The notes: a model not told the origin generated them from the letters alone. DNA of 64,000 bases from Tanypteryx hageni (GCA_028673005.1 CM054116.1:69205315-69269314), one strand, 5' to 3'; numbered from the stretch's first letter, positions 1-12,589 are shown. Numbers and translations are program-made.

Positions 1-1440
1 TAAAAACGTTTACCTACGTGATGGTCAAAGAATATTCCTGGAATTCATTTCAACGAAAGCATCTTAATCCTTTATGCTGCCTGTCAACAAATTACGTCAC
101 GTGTGACCTTCTTTAGAGCTGCACGTCGCACTTTCTGCGTATGTAACCAATCCTAACAATACTAAATATCTTTGAGAGACAATTTCATAAGCTCCGAAAT
201 TCCGAAAAAGGCTAATTTTCTTAGCAATGTTGCGGAATTTCGGATTTGTTTCCGCGCGTATATTTGCTCACGATCGCGAATTCACGTTAACGAGTTTGGT
301 GTTTCATAACTGTTTTATTGTTTCGAGTTTTTTTTATCATCGATGTTTTTGTTCCTGATGTTTCGCCAAGTTACTTTTATGTGTTATGGCAGTCGATCGA
401 TGCGTAACTCTTTCATTTGCTGCAACATGGTAACTATGTACAAATTTAGAGTACATGCCGAACTTCGAAAACGATATTGTTTGCATACTTCCTTACTACC
501 AAAAAAATAGGCAACGCCGGAAATTTCGCTATTCAGACGTTTTTAGCAGAATTATTTTTCGTGCTATGCGAAACATCCTTAGTAGCGGCGATGTAGAAGA
601 GCACTTCAGTAATTAGCCGACAGAAAAAGGGTTAACTTGCATCTACATGTTACCTTAAATTAAACTACCCTCTTGATGCAGGGTTTTCAAGGCACTAAAG
701 TTTCCCTATGCATTTTCGCTCAAAGGTTGGACTCCCCTGCTACATCAGGGTAGACACGACTCTTAAATTTGAGCATCAAGGAAGGATGTAATCCTACAAT
801 GGTTACTACCAGAATAATAGAGCCCGCGATGATTTGAAATGCGCCAAAAATTTAAGATCTAATTTTAGTGGGCCATTATTATAAAATTTCCTTTTTTACG
901 TGTATAATTGTATTACTACGAGACAATTACTTACTTGAATCGATAATTATCTGCTGTCGAAGTTGTGTATCCTAGTAGAATTTTCGCTGGGAAAAATGTT
1001 ATTTTGTCTAATGTTTAAATATTATGCGTTGGTTTATGCAAGGGTAATTTTTGTATATCATCGCTGCGTTTTGTGCGTGGAAAACAAAATATGAAGCTAT
1101 TGCTATTCCAGATATTTGAAGAAGCTAATGGAATAAAAAAAGGGTCGGCGATATCAATTTGGAAGGAATAAAAACTTTTCAGGACTAGAAGACATAGGAC
1201 TAATGAAGCCCTTAAATATCCAATCGATAATTCTGAATCATCCCGCATGATACATAAATAATCAGAGAAGTTATACTAAGGAACGCTTGCAATAAACGTT
1301 CACATTTTCCTTGTCTAAAAAAATCGCCAATACCCCTCGTCTCCCCACAAAAAAAACGTGCCCGCTTATTGTGAGGTAAAAAATTCTAATGTATTCTCCC
1401 ACTCCAACAATTAGGAGCTTTTGTCCATCCTCCCTTTTTG
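1..1440. other. AT-rich background, no gene seen
   Basis: No domain-bearing frame, RNA gene or clear mobile-element end was recognised. The short open frames here have the composition of chance frames in AT-rich DNA. Confidence 0.6.
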
Positions 1441-1454
1441 ATCCGCTAATGCCA

Positions 1455-1935
1455 TCGTCTAATGCACAACTCTCCCTCCCCCAAACCCTCGTCTGTCTCT
1501 CCCCTCCGCCTCGCTCTACTCCTCTTTCTACGCTCTCGAGCACACTCCTCTAAAACCCTCGCCGTCCTCCCCCTCATCATCCCTCCCTCCCTTCCTCCTC
1601 CTCCTCCTCTCTTCCTTTCGTCAGTACGCTGCCTCTTTCCTTCTCCACTCTTCAACCCTTTGCCTCAACCAATCCTCCCTCTCTTTCTCTCCCCCTTGCC
1701 TCGCCCTCCCTCCCGACCACTCTTCTCCCCCGCCTCCACTCCCGCGACAGCCTCTCTCATTAGGCGCGTAATGAAGAAAGGGTGGGAGGGCGTGGGATGG
1801 GATAAGAGGAGAAGGAGGCGAGTGGAAGGGGAGATGTAAAGAGAGAGAGGGATTGTGTGAGTTTAAAAGAGGGAGAGAGTGAGCGTGGAGAGGGAGATGA
1901 GAGGAGTGGAAGTGAGAGAGGGGTGGGAGGGAAAA
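1455..1935. repeat. Polypyrimidine tract switching to polypurine
   Basis: A C/T-dominated stretch (about 1455-1740) is followed after a short mixed joint by a G/A-dominated stretch (about 1775-1935). The strand bias flips, so the two halves are loosely complementary and could fold back or form triplex. Open frames of 120-125 codons here are Ser/Pro/Leu/Arg-rich artefacts of the tract. Confidence 0.85.
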
Positions 1936-2004
1936 GGGATGCCGGTTAATTAGGATGAAATAGGGATCATGCGGTGTAACCAATACGCTTTCAAAAAGGC
2001 CTCA

Positions 2005-2276
2005 ACTCCCTTCTCTCTCTCCTTCTCTCCTTCCTACTCCATTCTATGTATAAAACCACCCTCTCTCACTCTCTCTCTCTCTCCCACTCTCTCTCTCCCA
2101 CTTTCTCTCTCTCACACTCTTTCTCTAGACCCCTTCTTCCTCCCTTCAACGTCCCCTCCACTCCCGGGCTACTTCCTCCAAGCTTCTCCTCCCCAACTTC
2201 GCCGCCATAGCTGCCGACTTCCTCCTCCTCTCCATCCATCCATCCTTTCTTTCCTCTCTCTCCGCATCTCCACTTG
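2005..2276. repeat. C/T-rich low-complexity tract
   Basis: Dense CTCTCTC and TCCTCC runs with degenerate short periodicity. The overlapping open frames are low-complexity artefacts. The next 400 bp to the candidate exon at 2677 hold nothing recognisable. Confidence 0.85.
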
Positions 2277-2676
2277 ATACTTGGTGTCATGGTTCGATCC
2301 TCGTTTGCAGAAGTGGCAAGGGAAGGATTGGAGTAAGAGAAGGGAAAGGCTTGTATTTTTTAAATTTTGCTTTTATTCCTCATCTCCACATGTCTCCCAC
2401 CCTCCCTTTATCTCAATCTTTCTTTTCTTTTAATGGTGACCCGAAGTAGTGGCAAGAGTGGACATCGGTTCGTATCTCAGCATGTTCGTGGATTTAAACG
2501 GATCGTTTGTTTGTTTGTTAGGTCGTGACCGCGTGTGGAAGTTTTAAGGGACCTCTCACTCCGAAAGAGGGAAAACAATTGAGTAGAATAATATTTCCTT
2601 TTATTAGGATGATAATCGAAAAGAGACCTGTAATCGCGTGGATCTCGGATGACAAATTCCCGGGTTCGTAAAGCAA

Positions 2677-2928
2677 CTACTTAATAATTTTCGGCTGATT
2701 GGTTCTAACTATCCGAGTCGGTGGTGCCAAAAATATGTCCCGCAGGTCACACCCGTCCCGGCATAAGCCAAATTTTTGCGGATAAGACACGTCGCAAAGG
2801 CCTTCAAGTTTCCATATATTGTCCGTCAACTGTATTTTCTCCTGCGTGTTGCCCGCGATGACTATGAAAGTGAGTAATATGGCTCTGGAGCCGAAAAGAG
2901 TAAGCAGCACTGATCTTAAATCACTCAT
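2677..2928 (-). CDS. Candidate coding exon, short secreted-protein-like ORF
   Basis: An ATG-initiated 83-codon frame on the minus strand. Residues 1-27 look like a signal peptide: a short polar start, then LLTLF and AILLTFIVIAG hydrophobic runs, then a polar region. The remainder contains three cysteines in the region around LCDVSYPQKFGLCRDGCD. Its base composition is richer in G+C than the flanks, unlike a chance AT-rich frame. A TTTTTAG directly before the ATG could be a splice acceptor, and AA-GTAGTT over the stop could be a weak donor, so it may be one exon of a larger gene. I do not recognise the family. A chance frame with a hydrophobic start remains possible. Confidence 0.25.
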   Translation of the reverse strand: MSDLRSVLLTLFGSRAILLTFIVIAGNTQEKIQLTDNIWKLEGLCDVSYPQKFGLCRDGCDLRDIFLAPPTRIVRTNQPKIIK

Positions 2929-3399
2929 CGCTAAAAATTTGGTTTATTAAACTCAAAAATAAAATAAGGTGCCCACTGTTTTCAAGATGATTGTATTAAA
3001 TGCGTATTACCTACTCTAATAGTTTTATTGTTATTGGATTGGTCTTTATGATAAATTTCCTGAGGTTAATTTTCAACCTAAGAACTATGAATTGAATACC
3101 TATAAAAAATCTGGAAGATAACCTTTTAGTAATCGAAAAGTCTGGTGAAGGGCGTTTAATTTTTCTTGTTAGTTATTCTCGAAAATGTTCAATAATTCAG
3201 TAAATTTCGTTCTCGAGCTAACGCATTGGCCTTTCGAAGGGCACGACAACACAATTATGACAGCAGAGCGCATTGGTAGGCCGAAGATTTTGTCGAGTCA
3301 TCGTTGTGTGCATTAATTTCTTTGACCCATTTGACCTAACTAATCAACAAGTTCAATAACTACTTCAACAAACCCATTGCATATCAAACGTCTCGTCAA
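2929..3399. other. Unassigned AT-rich stretch
   Basis: Nothing recognisable between the candidate exon and the hairpin-ended repeat. Confidence 0.5.
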
Positions 3400-3845
3400 T
3401 GCATTTTTACTTTCTCCATACACGAAGTATAGAGAAAGTATTCGTTTTTATGAAAAAATTCGAATTCGAGATTTCAACGGAAATACATGTTTTAAGGTCC
3501 CCTGAACACGTTTTAACTATTTTATCGATGATGCCTGTGGGTGTGTCTGTGTGTGTCTGTCTGTGACCGGGATTTTGTGGGATCTAACGCAAAAACTATT
3601 AATCACATCAGCATGAAATTTTATATTTGACATTTTTGTTAAAGGATGACGTGCTGATTAGTTTTTGGTAAAAATCGATCAACCGAAAATGGGTGTTTAC
3701 ACTTGTAACTTATCCGTTTTTTTTATATTTGCTTTAATATTTGATAAATGTAAAAACGTGCTGGAATAAAAGTTGTAGGAAATTTAATTTTCTACAACCT
3801 ATGTTTGAAACATTTTCCCATATAATTGTTGAAGAGATATTGTGA
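3400..3845 (+). repeat. Hairpin-ended interspersed repeat, copy A
   Basis: It begins with an inverted repeat at 3408-3440 (TACTTTCTC ... GAGAAAGTA around a CATACACGAAGTATA core). Then come a TTCGAATTCGAGATTTCAA block, a GGTCCCCTGAACACGTTTT block and a GTGTGTCTGTCTGTG run. The same ordered blocks occur in reverse orientation at about 10140-10296 and 26594-26713, which defines a repeat family. The right boundary is uncertain; the AGTTGTAGGAAATTT / TTTTCTACAAC pair near 3770-3800 is probably still inside it. No coding capacity was seen. Confidence 0.75.
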
Positions 3846-4463
3846 AAACTAAATTTTTTAGCTGTCACCACCACACCGCCGATCGGCGACGTACGCTCCT
3901 TTTTATTTTATTAATTTTTGGAGCTTCGGGGATATATCCAATATCAGAAGGCTACAGTTTGAGTTTATTTCTGTTCTTTGTAAAGTCTTTAAATTTTTCT
4001 CACAGTTCCTTCAAATATTTACTATCATTTGACCTATTTGGAATTTTTATAAATATGGTATGGTTAGTTAACCTCATCAGATTTTTTTATTTTGACATGT
4101 TCGATAAAAATATCTACACAAGTAGATGTTCAACCCAAAATCGGCCATTGAAAGAAGTACAGCATGCATAATCGCATACAGACACATTTTCCTGTCCCTA
4201 TCCGATAAAATTGCTTTTGGTAACGAATTGTATTTGAAATTGGATTGGAGACCACGCTTTCTACGTCTCCCTGATGATTGCTCAATTTTCTGGTTCCAGA
4301 TTAAAAAAACACGTCGAGTTTGGCACTTCTGATATCAGATGTCAGCTATAGCATACGTGAACTCGTGTGAGGTCGCGAATTTCGTTTTCATCCGTTCTAG
4401 CTCATTTAAATTCTTCCGTTTTCGGATTAATCTTCTCTAAGATGTAACGTCGTGGTGGCGGAG

Positions 4464-4480
4464 GACGGTTTCAAACCGTC
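4464..4480. repeat. Short perfect hairpin
   Basis: GACGGTTT and AAACCGTC flank a single C, giving an 8-bp perfect stem. Length and shape resemble a tRNA T-arm, but the loop lacks the standard TTCRA order and no other tRNA parts are present. Confidence 0.4.
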
Positions 4481-6864
4481 GGCACAAACCTGCCTTTTAG
4501 ATCTGTTTTATTATCTGTTTTGGCGGTATTTTTCAATAGCTGGAGGAACACAATTGCATTCGGATTAATTTGTATATCGATTTGAGCTTGAAAATGCAAC
4601 GAAAACGGATCAATAATTTTAAATTCCGAGAGATTATTTTATAACGGAATACTACTTAAACTTGACATCTTTAAGAAAATGCCTATAAATTCGTTATTTT
4701 CACAAAAAAGCGTAGTGTTAATAAAACAAAGTATGAGAAAATTCGTACTAAAGCTCTGAAACTAATAATTTTATGAGGTCTGCCATTGAAAGGAAAGTAT
4801 ACATAACCAAAAATGCCGTTGGAAATCGAAATTGCAATAGGCGATGAAGGTGTGGTTTGGATTCCGAAGATGGCAGTTTTGACTTAACTTTCTGGCACAA
4901 TGGCACCTACATTCCATCAAATATGCTCATACATTTCTAACGCATCATGGTAGTTACATTTTTCTCGTTTCGGTTTATTTTAAACTGTTCGGAAATATAA
5001 GGCGCTGCACTCCTTGCTCGGAGTAGGAACACCTGTGATATTTAGAGAGCGGTATTAGACATAATTTCTAAGTAATCAGGATTTGTACTCTCCTACAATT
5101 GAAAAGAAGAAATGCAATTCTTTGCAAAAAGAAAAAGCGAAACAGGCGTAACATATTGCATAAATCTACCGTGGATTGGGGATAATAGTTTATTTGTCTG
5201 CCCTCATGCGTTCTGTCACATTTTCGATGGTCGAAAGGAGGATTAGGCGGTCGACACTTTGAAGGTAAGAAAGCTGCGAAGACGGCCACATTCGAGCCTC
5301 TATTACTAAAACAGTACATGGTTATATAAGATAAGAATCGATGAACGTTAAAGCCGTTGAATGGGAATTTCTGTGTCTAAATATATTCCTCGAATCAACT
5401 AATTTTCGTGTCATAGACGTTTGAATATGTAGAAAAATAAACGCCTTTGTTATTCTTATGCAATATTACCAGTAATTAGTTTCGAAGCAATATGCTTCCT
5501 TCGCAAAAAACCGTGGCGCACAACGCTGCTACTGGAACATTTTATAATCACCTTTGCTAGGTTCGAATGAAATTTTAAGTTAAGATAAATATGATTTTAG
5601 TATTCGAATTCCAGGAATGTAAGCGATGTCACGTTTCTCATTCCTTGAATTCTCTCATTCAATAGAAAATTATCATTCTCGTCTCATGGCTAGAATTATA
5701 TTGACACATTCTCTCCAAGAGCCATACAATGGTTAGAATAATCAGATGTGAATTTCGGCTACAGAACATTCTCCATCAGTGGTGATAGACTGGGAATGGA
5801 TTCTAGTAAAGAATAAATGGATAATAAATCAATATAATGTGAATATAAATATAATCAGTATCATGCTAAATAATATAAGTGTACAACGGTTTTGTAGCCT
5901 ATATGCGCAACTAATTTTCTTAATATTTTCATGCCCATTGTCTCTCTTTCTTGTTTATCTTTGCTATTTCAAAAATTACTTCCACATGACGCTTAAAGAA
6001 GTAGGTTGCAAATGGAGTTTTTCATTGTTATAAATTTTTTACGAAGCTCGCGGCTTCAAGTATGAGTATTTTACCTATAGCACTAGCAATACTATATTCG
6101 AGGAAAAACAATTTCGCATCCCAAGAATTCACGCACGCCCAAAGTAATGAGTTTGTTTCTAGAGTCCTTTTCTTTACTTTAAATCCGTTCCGAAAAAAAT
6201 CATCTAATACCTGTGCAAGCACTAATTCTCTATTTTTAGTGAAAATAAACGTATCTTGCGCGTTGAAGGAATTTGGAAACTTCTACCCAAATTAATTCCG
6301 ATGCTGTTCGGCAGGGCAGGGCCAAAATTCCAGGAACTTGGAGCATTATACGATAATCATAAGAAGTTTGGGAGCCTCAAGAACACCCTTTTTAGAAATA
6401 TATATTTAACATTAAGATATGTACATATATGTATATATTTTAAATAATTTCTGTTAGAACAAGAGATCTATTGGGTTTCCATTATGGCAGAAAGATAGGT
6501 AAAATCTGGCTGATAAGATGCCAGTCTTGCAAGAAGGAGCTCCGTTAAGTGTTGATGTGAAAAAACTTCGCGATGTTTCGATTTTCCAAATTCATCATTT
6601 ACACTAGTAGGTATATAGCGTCAAAAATAAAAATTAGTCGAATTATATTTTTCATTATTTTGAAGTTACTTCTGTCATTTTAAATGAATCTATTAAGAAA
6701 TAAATTATTTATTTAGTAAAATACCTTCTATCGTTTATCAATAACAAATAACTTTCCTGATCTTACTACACTGTCGTTCGTGCCTTTCAATGGAGTGCTT
6801 GCAAGCCACAAACCTTGAAATAAAAACGGATAGTAAGCTTCCAACTGAATAATTTTCACTAGTA
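4481..6864. other. AT-rich background, no gene seen
   Basis: Several 60-85 codon frames occur but none shows a domain, splice context or composition shift that supports coding. Confidence 0.55.
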
Positions 6865-6879
6865 TTTTGCATGATCATA

Positions 6880-6978
6880 TGGTCGCGCTGGCCCTAAATG
6901 GGTCATTAAAAGAGAGCATCCCGTGAGCTGTATTTGGGGCTTAAAGAGCCACATTCGTCTACAGTTTGACCACCCCTG
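6880..6978. mobile_element. hAT-type transposon end fragment
   Basis: The stretch ends with GTTTGACCACCCCTG, the reverse complement of the CAGGGGTGG-type hAT terminus, preceded by a GAGCCACATTCGTCTACAG block typical of such ends. No matching left terminus was found nearby, so only a fragment is called. Confidence 0.5.
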
Positions 6979-7079
6979 GTAAATGCTATAAGCGCGCAAT
7001 AAGCATGATGATGTCGGTGATTTTATTCCCTCCCGCTAACACCGCGGCATTTTCCCTCCTGCTCTGATTTACCCGATTC

Positions 7080-7129
<50 letters not shown>

Positions 7130-7175
7130 GGTGGGGTGAGAGACAGGGGAAGAGAGATAGAGGGAGGGAGACGGC
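7080..7175. repeat. (GA)n microsatellite
   Basis: An uninterrupted GA run of over 40 bp, then degenerate G/A sequence to about 7175. Confidence 0.95.
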
Positions 7176-7820
7176 GTGCGTATAGTTTTCCCCGTCCTCA
7201 AAATGCGGTAAAGTGGTGACACCGAGAACCGATCGTAATTGGGTTTCCTGCGGGAAAAGCGTCGGCTTTTGCCTCGTGCGTTAATCGTTCCCGGGAAGGA
7301 TAATTATTTAATTTCCGCTGCCGTAACTCGTTTAGCGCGCGAGAGTGACTGTGACTGCGGGCGGCCTCCGGAATCCTTTTCCCGTATGGCGATGAGCCGA
7401 CACTTTTCGCCGAATACCTTTTTTGTCAATCGATTGAGCCGAAGAACGGGCGAGGGAAATTGTCGCCGCGATTGTCCTCGGAGGACGCGATAGGAAGGGC
7501 ACGCGAAAGTGTTCGTTTGTTGTTATTTACGATCGGGGATTTGATAGAAACCCTCCGGATGCAAAAGTTCGATCGCAGCCTCTTCCGGTTCACCCTTTTA
7601 TTGCTAATGAAATGCGTGTCGTAAAAGTAAATGCTTAAAATGCTCAAAAAAAATTATCAAGGTCGCCCTGTAATTAAAATCAATCCGATCAACTCTCTCT
7701 CCCCCTCTAATAGCCATTAAAATGCTTGGGCAAAATAGATGCGTATTTTGGCTACGAAGCAAACGTCGTCAGTGATGATTCGCAAATAATAGATTCTAAA
7801 TCATTTTTATGAATCCACTA
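7176..7820. other. Relatively CpG-rich unassigned stretch
   Basis: Between about 7270 and 7500 CpG is frequent compared with the AT-rich surroundings. It could be part of a promoter or an unrecognised exon. The open frame there (7239-7493) has no recognisable domain. Confidence 0.4.
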
Positions 7821-7885
7821 TCGGTGAATAACCGCCGAGGACGGCTGCTCTGTAATCAAAACGCGCATCTGATTTTCCTGAACCT
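7821..7885 (+). repeat. Interspersed repeat fragment (GCCGAGGACGGCTGCT family), copy 1
   Basis: An approximately 50-bp block containing CCGAGGACGGCTGCT, CGCATCTGATTTTCC and a preceding TCGGT recurs in the same order and orientation at about 43470-43535. Both are probably decayed members of one SINE-like or MITE-like family. Confidence 0.55.
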
Positions 7886-9525
7886 TTATGGCAATTGCAA
7901 AGACCGTTTATTTACTGAAATACTTTCATTTAATAATAAATTAATAACGTTGGAGTTGTATACGTACTATAATCATTAAATGACAATATAGATACCGATA
8001 CTAAAGGAAGTAAACGAGAACGCAAAAATTATGCGATCGGGATCATAACAACGCATTTCCTGTGCGTTGGAAATTATAGTGAATACAACGTGTTGGCGAT
8101 TTCTTATCTCGGTCGAAATTAGTCTGAAGAATCTAAAATACTTCTTTTCTGAGACCGCCTTCCGATAAAAAAAGGTGTTGGCTCCATCTCTCTCTCTCTG
8201 ATAGGTAATCGAAGGAGAAACACTTTTAATCGTTTGCAACTGATTAACTAAGTGTTACTCCGCGCGTACTCGGCGGTTTGTCCTTCTGTACGCATGGATT
8301 CACGCGCGTGTGTTTCTAGAGGGAAAGGATTGCGTCTCCTTTAACTTGGCGCAAATGTTCGTCTAATTGGAAGCTATTAGGGCGTGTTTCGACGGATTGA
8401 AATGTTGCCCCCGAGGCAAAGCTTTTCCATGCAATGTTTCGAGGACTCCTCTTTCATTCTACTTACACTTTGAGCCCATTAGCGTTATTAGATCAATATG
8501 TCGGGAGGTAATAAGAGAACGTTTTTGGAAGGGCCGTTATACACATGAAGGAGGGAGAGGGGTTTTTTAATCATCCGTGTATTATGTGCGGAGCGCTCTT
8601 ATTGGAGCGTAGGTGGAGGGAGAGGGAGCGAGTCCAGAGTGGAGAATGGTATGAGTGAAGAGAGTGGAGAGAAATGGAGGGGAGACGATGGGGATGGAGG
8701 GGTGAAAATAATTACGTAATGGCGAGCGAGTGTTTAATGTTTCATAAGCTCGAAAATAAAAGTTCAAACTGCGAATAAGGATTGCTATTGGAGTTCGAGA
8801 GAGAGAGAGGCATTGAGAAAGGGTGGGGGAGAGGAAGAGAAATGGAGATAGGCCCTTTCGGCATAATTTATTAAATAATATATTTCTATTACGATAATGT
8901 ATTAGAAGCCAGCAGCTTTGGACGAATATTTTCGGACAGCTTTGACGCTACTTTTTGATTAGCCTGAAAAATGAGTTTTGACGCCCATTTAATTAACGGC
9001 GACAATGAATGAAATATTTAATCATCGGCCTCTTTTTCGCACGACTTTCCATCTTCCGTCCAGCATTCACCTCTTCGCGTTTGTTTCATCTCTTTCGGCG
9101 TCTCTGCTCCGCTTTCTTCCTGTCGGCCGTCCGTCCTATGGTTCGCTTGGCGGTCAATCTTCTACGACTACTGAAGATTTCCTCGCGTGAAATACTGTTT
9201 TGCTCACATCTCCTTGTATACGTTTCCCTCCGATCGCAGGACGCACCTAATTTATTTGCTGTAGAATTATTAGTATTTTCCCCGAGTAGGTGTCTTCAAA
9301 GCCATAGTTGAAAAATGCTTGGAGTACTACTGCAGGGCGGAAATTGTAGTCATGCGTAAAGCATATTTAAATGTGACGAGTGTTGGGAAGTGCTGATGAT
9401 GAAATCGTTTAAGTATGGAAATAAACGGCGCAATGTGCATTGCACAGGCTTTCTCATATACGTATATAAGTTTAGTCGATTGTGTACGCTTATAAAAGAA
9501 TAACGCTTATAAATCAAAGTTAACC
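7886..9525. other. Background with G/A-rich patches
   Basis: G/A-rich patches lie at about 8600-8700 and 8795-8850. No gene or element end is recognised otherwise. Confidence 0.5.
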
Positions 9526-10135
9526 GTAGTTTAGCGTATATTTTAATGCAACTGGTTGATATTTAGCAAATTTTTGGGACATATGGCTTAGTTGGTATTA
9601 TTTGTGACATCAGGCCGTTTGATTGGATGGATTTTAATCAAAATCCTTGCAGCCATTTTTGAGTAAATCGAATTTTGTTTCAAAATATCCAAGAATAGAG
9701 TACCCCTAATTGTTGCGCAATAACGTTCATCTCTTCAGAGTGTCTATTATGAATTATATTATCCACAAATATGAGATATCATTCGATTTAATTTAACCGT
9801 TTAGTTTGTAATAAGACTTTGAGTGGATCGCGGCGGAGGCGTGACGTCTTAGGGCTTAGGTAAGGTAGCTTAGCGTAGATTGTAATGCCACTGGACACCA
9901 TATAGTGGTTTTAAGCGATATATGGCTTACGTGGAATTATTTGTGACATCAGGTTCTACAATTGGATTGATTTTAATCGAATTCTCGAGCCATTTTTGAG
10001 TAAATAATATCTTTCTAAAAATCGCCAAGAATAAACTACCCTTTATTTTTTTCCAATATCATTTTTATGAAAAAGGATCTGAAAAATATGATATATTGCA
10101 CAAATACGAGATATCATTCGATTTTATGTACGCGT
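9526..10135. repeat. ~340-bp tandem dimer
   Basis: Blocks GTAGTTTAGCG / GTAGCTTAGCG (9526, 9865), ATATGGCTTA, TTATTTGTGACATCAGG, CCATTTTTGAGTAAAT and GAGATATCATTCGATTT appear twice in the same order, offset by about 339 bp. The second copy runs directly into hairpin-ended repeat copy B, so the dimer may be an internal part of that element. The copies have diverged noticeably, so this is not recent. Confidence 0.8.
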
Positions 10136-10300
10136 TTGGGCCCTAGAACAGCGAACAGACCGACAGACAGACGGCATGGCGAAAACCACTTTTATGGACT
10201 CGGGGACACCTAAAACGCGTATTTCCATCAACATCTCCAAGTAGAATTTTTTCACGATTACATTACTTCTCAATATACTACGTATATGAGAAAGTAAAAT
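10136..10300 (-). repeat. Hairpin-ended interspersed repeat, copy B
   Basis: Read on the minus strand it matches copy A block for block: inverted repeat TACTTTCTC...GAGAAGTA at 10264-10296, then GTGAAAAAATTC, GGAAATACGCGTTTT, a GTCCCC block and a GTCTGTCTGTCGGTCTG run. Similarity is clear by eye despite many substitutions. Confidence 0.75.
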
Positions 10301-10684
10301 GTATCGTTGGTCCGTGTAGCTTACATCATGGAACAATAGTGCACTCCAAAAATTCTAACGATTGATTTAATGGCGTTATATGAGAATTTGGATAAGGATC
10401 CCACAACTTAATTGGATTACTTATTTTCTGTACATTGCTAGGCAATAAATTTTAATTTTTTTATTATTGAAAAAATATTGAATAGGAAATAAAACTTTTT
10501 CCATTGACCAAATCAAGTTTCCAGTTTAATTATAGACTGACAGAGCCATAGATCGAAAGTAGATTATTTCGGAAAGATTGAAAACAGACATGTTCCATGC
10601 TGCAAAATCTCCATTCCCTCAAACAATTGTTTATCGATTGCTTGGTTCTATCGACCTCTGTCGCAGTCTCAATTTCGCACCTTC

Positions 10685-10975
10685 AATCGCTCGTAATTGA
10701 GGTTCCTACTTATCGGGAGCTATTTATACTTCCTAGTCCATCAATCACAATCAATCTTTTTCCCTCTCTCAGACTTTGAGGCCCTAATAACTTTCGTCTT
10801 ATCTAGGTTAATCCTCGTGTCATAAACTTTTGTGTACATGTCCAGTTTTTTTCATAACCTCTCGCAATCCCTCTTCAGAACTGGCAATCTATTGGCCGTC
10901 CGAAAGCTTAAGTCCCACAACCTTGATCCCCTTCTCCATCTTCGATCCTTGCATGACCTTTTTCGCCTACTCCCC
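10685..10975 (-). pseudogene. LINE reverse-transcriptase remnant
   Basis: On the minus strand, frames joined by a one-base shift read in order GIKVVGLKLSDGQ, a stop, then IASSEEGLREVMKKT, then DTRINLDKTKVIRASK and a KYK...LPIS segment. This order matches the palm-to-thumb part of non-LTR retrotransposon reverse transcriptases: the GIKV strand before the missing YADD box, the SEE-LQ helix, the M-INxxKTKVM motif and the KYLG motif. The YADD region itself is lost or mutated. At least one internal stop and one frameshift make it a dead fragment. Clade is uncertain. No flanking 3' tail was identified. Confidence 0.7.
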
Positions 10976-12214
10976 GAATATTAATTTTTAAAAGGAGTGG
11001 GCGATTGAGGTCACCCGTGTCATAATTCTTCCGCCGCCGCTTACATTTCATTTCTCCTCTTTCTGATCCTCCTTTCATCATTTGACTTTGGATTGAGAAT
11101 TTTTCACTACCTATAGATCAGAGATACTTTGTTCCTTAAAATTCGTACAGTCCACCAAAGGTCGTTCTGAAGTGCTAAATATTCAGATCTTTATTAAAAT
11201 ATTCGCATTTAAAATTGTAGATTTCCAATAAAATTGGAAAATGTCGCTATTCTATTTTTTCAGAAAATAAAATCTTTCCATATTTTGTGATAAAATGATT
11301 TTTTATTGAGGCGATTACTCTTTTATTAGCTTAAATTGCTAAATATTCGTGAGACGAGTAGCCATCATAAATATGTGATCAGCATAAAACTAATGAAATC
11401 GGATATCATTTATGGAATTTTCTGCGGACGACATTTCAAGTTGTTTTTTTAATTTACGAAAATTTCGTTAAATTGGCTGTTATAAATTGTACGCATAAAA
11501 TTATATTCTTTAAAATATACAGATGAGAATCTCGGCTTCTTAAATTTTATCGAAACTGGTATGAGTATTAACTGAACGCAAGGAAAATTCCTTCCTTAAA
11601 CCATAAAAAAATGAAGTAACATAAGCATTCACGTCGGTTTGGGGAAATTTACTCCTCTCCGAAGACCTATACATTCATTCGATGACAAACAAAGCTGGCT
11701 TAGCGGAAGTCGCATGATCCGAAGCTCGTCCCTGCAACAGGACGAACTGAAGCAACTTTAGACCAAGATTTCGTTGCAGGATAGATAAAAAATGAAAACG
11801 TTTTCCGGTGTATGATGTTAGAGTTAAACTCGATAAATCGATAATAAGGATAATTTTTCAGAAGATTTAAAGGACTTTTCCTCTCTGAAACAAAAGTTCC
11901 AGCATAATGGATCTTTCTTTGATGGTGTTATCACATTCGAAGTTTAATTTATTATATCAATTACTTTTATTTACCCCGTGATATGTATTTCAAAAGCTTT
12001 GCTAAAATCATCAACCAAAGTTTTTAATTTCGTCGTTTTTACATCAATCCCCAGCGTGATCCTTCGAAGGTTGATAGATTATGACTGGTTTAATCATGAC
12101 TAAAATTTAAGAAATGACTGCAGAAGTTTTATTTCTTCCAATATGGGTGATTGTAAATTCTCGCGTGAATTTTAAATAGTTTAATCATGTTGAAATTCAC
12201 TCTTCACGTTCAGA

Positions 12215-12220
<6 letters not shown>
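10976..12220. other. AT-rich background, no gene seen
   Basis: No domain-bearing frame, RNA gene or element boundary was recognised. Confidence 0.5.
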
Positions 12221-12282
<62 letters not shown>

Positions 12283-12318
12283 GTATGTATGTACGTGTGT
12301 GTACACACACACACACAC
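12221..12318. repeat. Compound microsatellite (AT)n-(GTAT)n-(AC)n
   Basis: About 55 bp of AT, then GTAT/ATGT variants, then an AC run to 12318. Open frames encoding alternating Ile-Tyr across it are artefacts. Confidence 0.95.
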
Positions 12319-12589
12319 GAATAACTGAAACTGGACGAATATGACAGGACGGCATGTTGGGATTCCACCAGGCCAATCTCTGAGAGAGAGAGGAGCAGGA
12401 TCACATCGCCTCTCCGGACGGTGTGGTCTGAAAGGGAGAGAGATATTGGGGAGATAGAGCGAGGTGACCAGCAATCCATTTGGCGAGCATCAATCGCTCG
12501 TGTTATGCGATTCTTGGTCGGCCACGCACGCACGTCGGTGAGAAAGAAGAGACGATGGCGGACGTTAAAAGCACTGCGGGACAACATTT

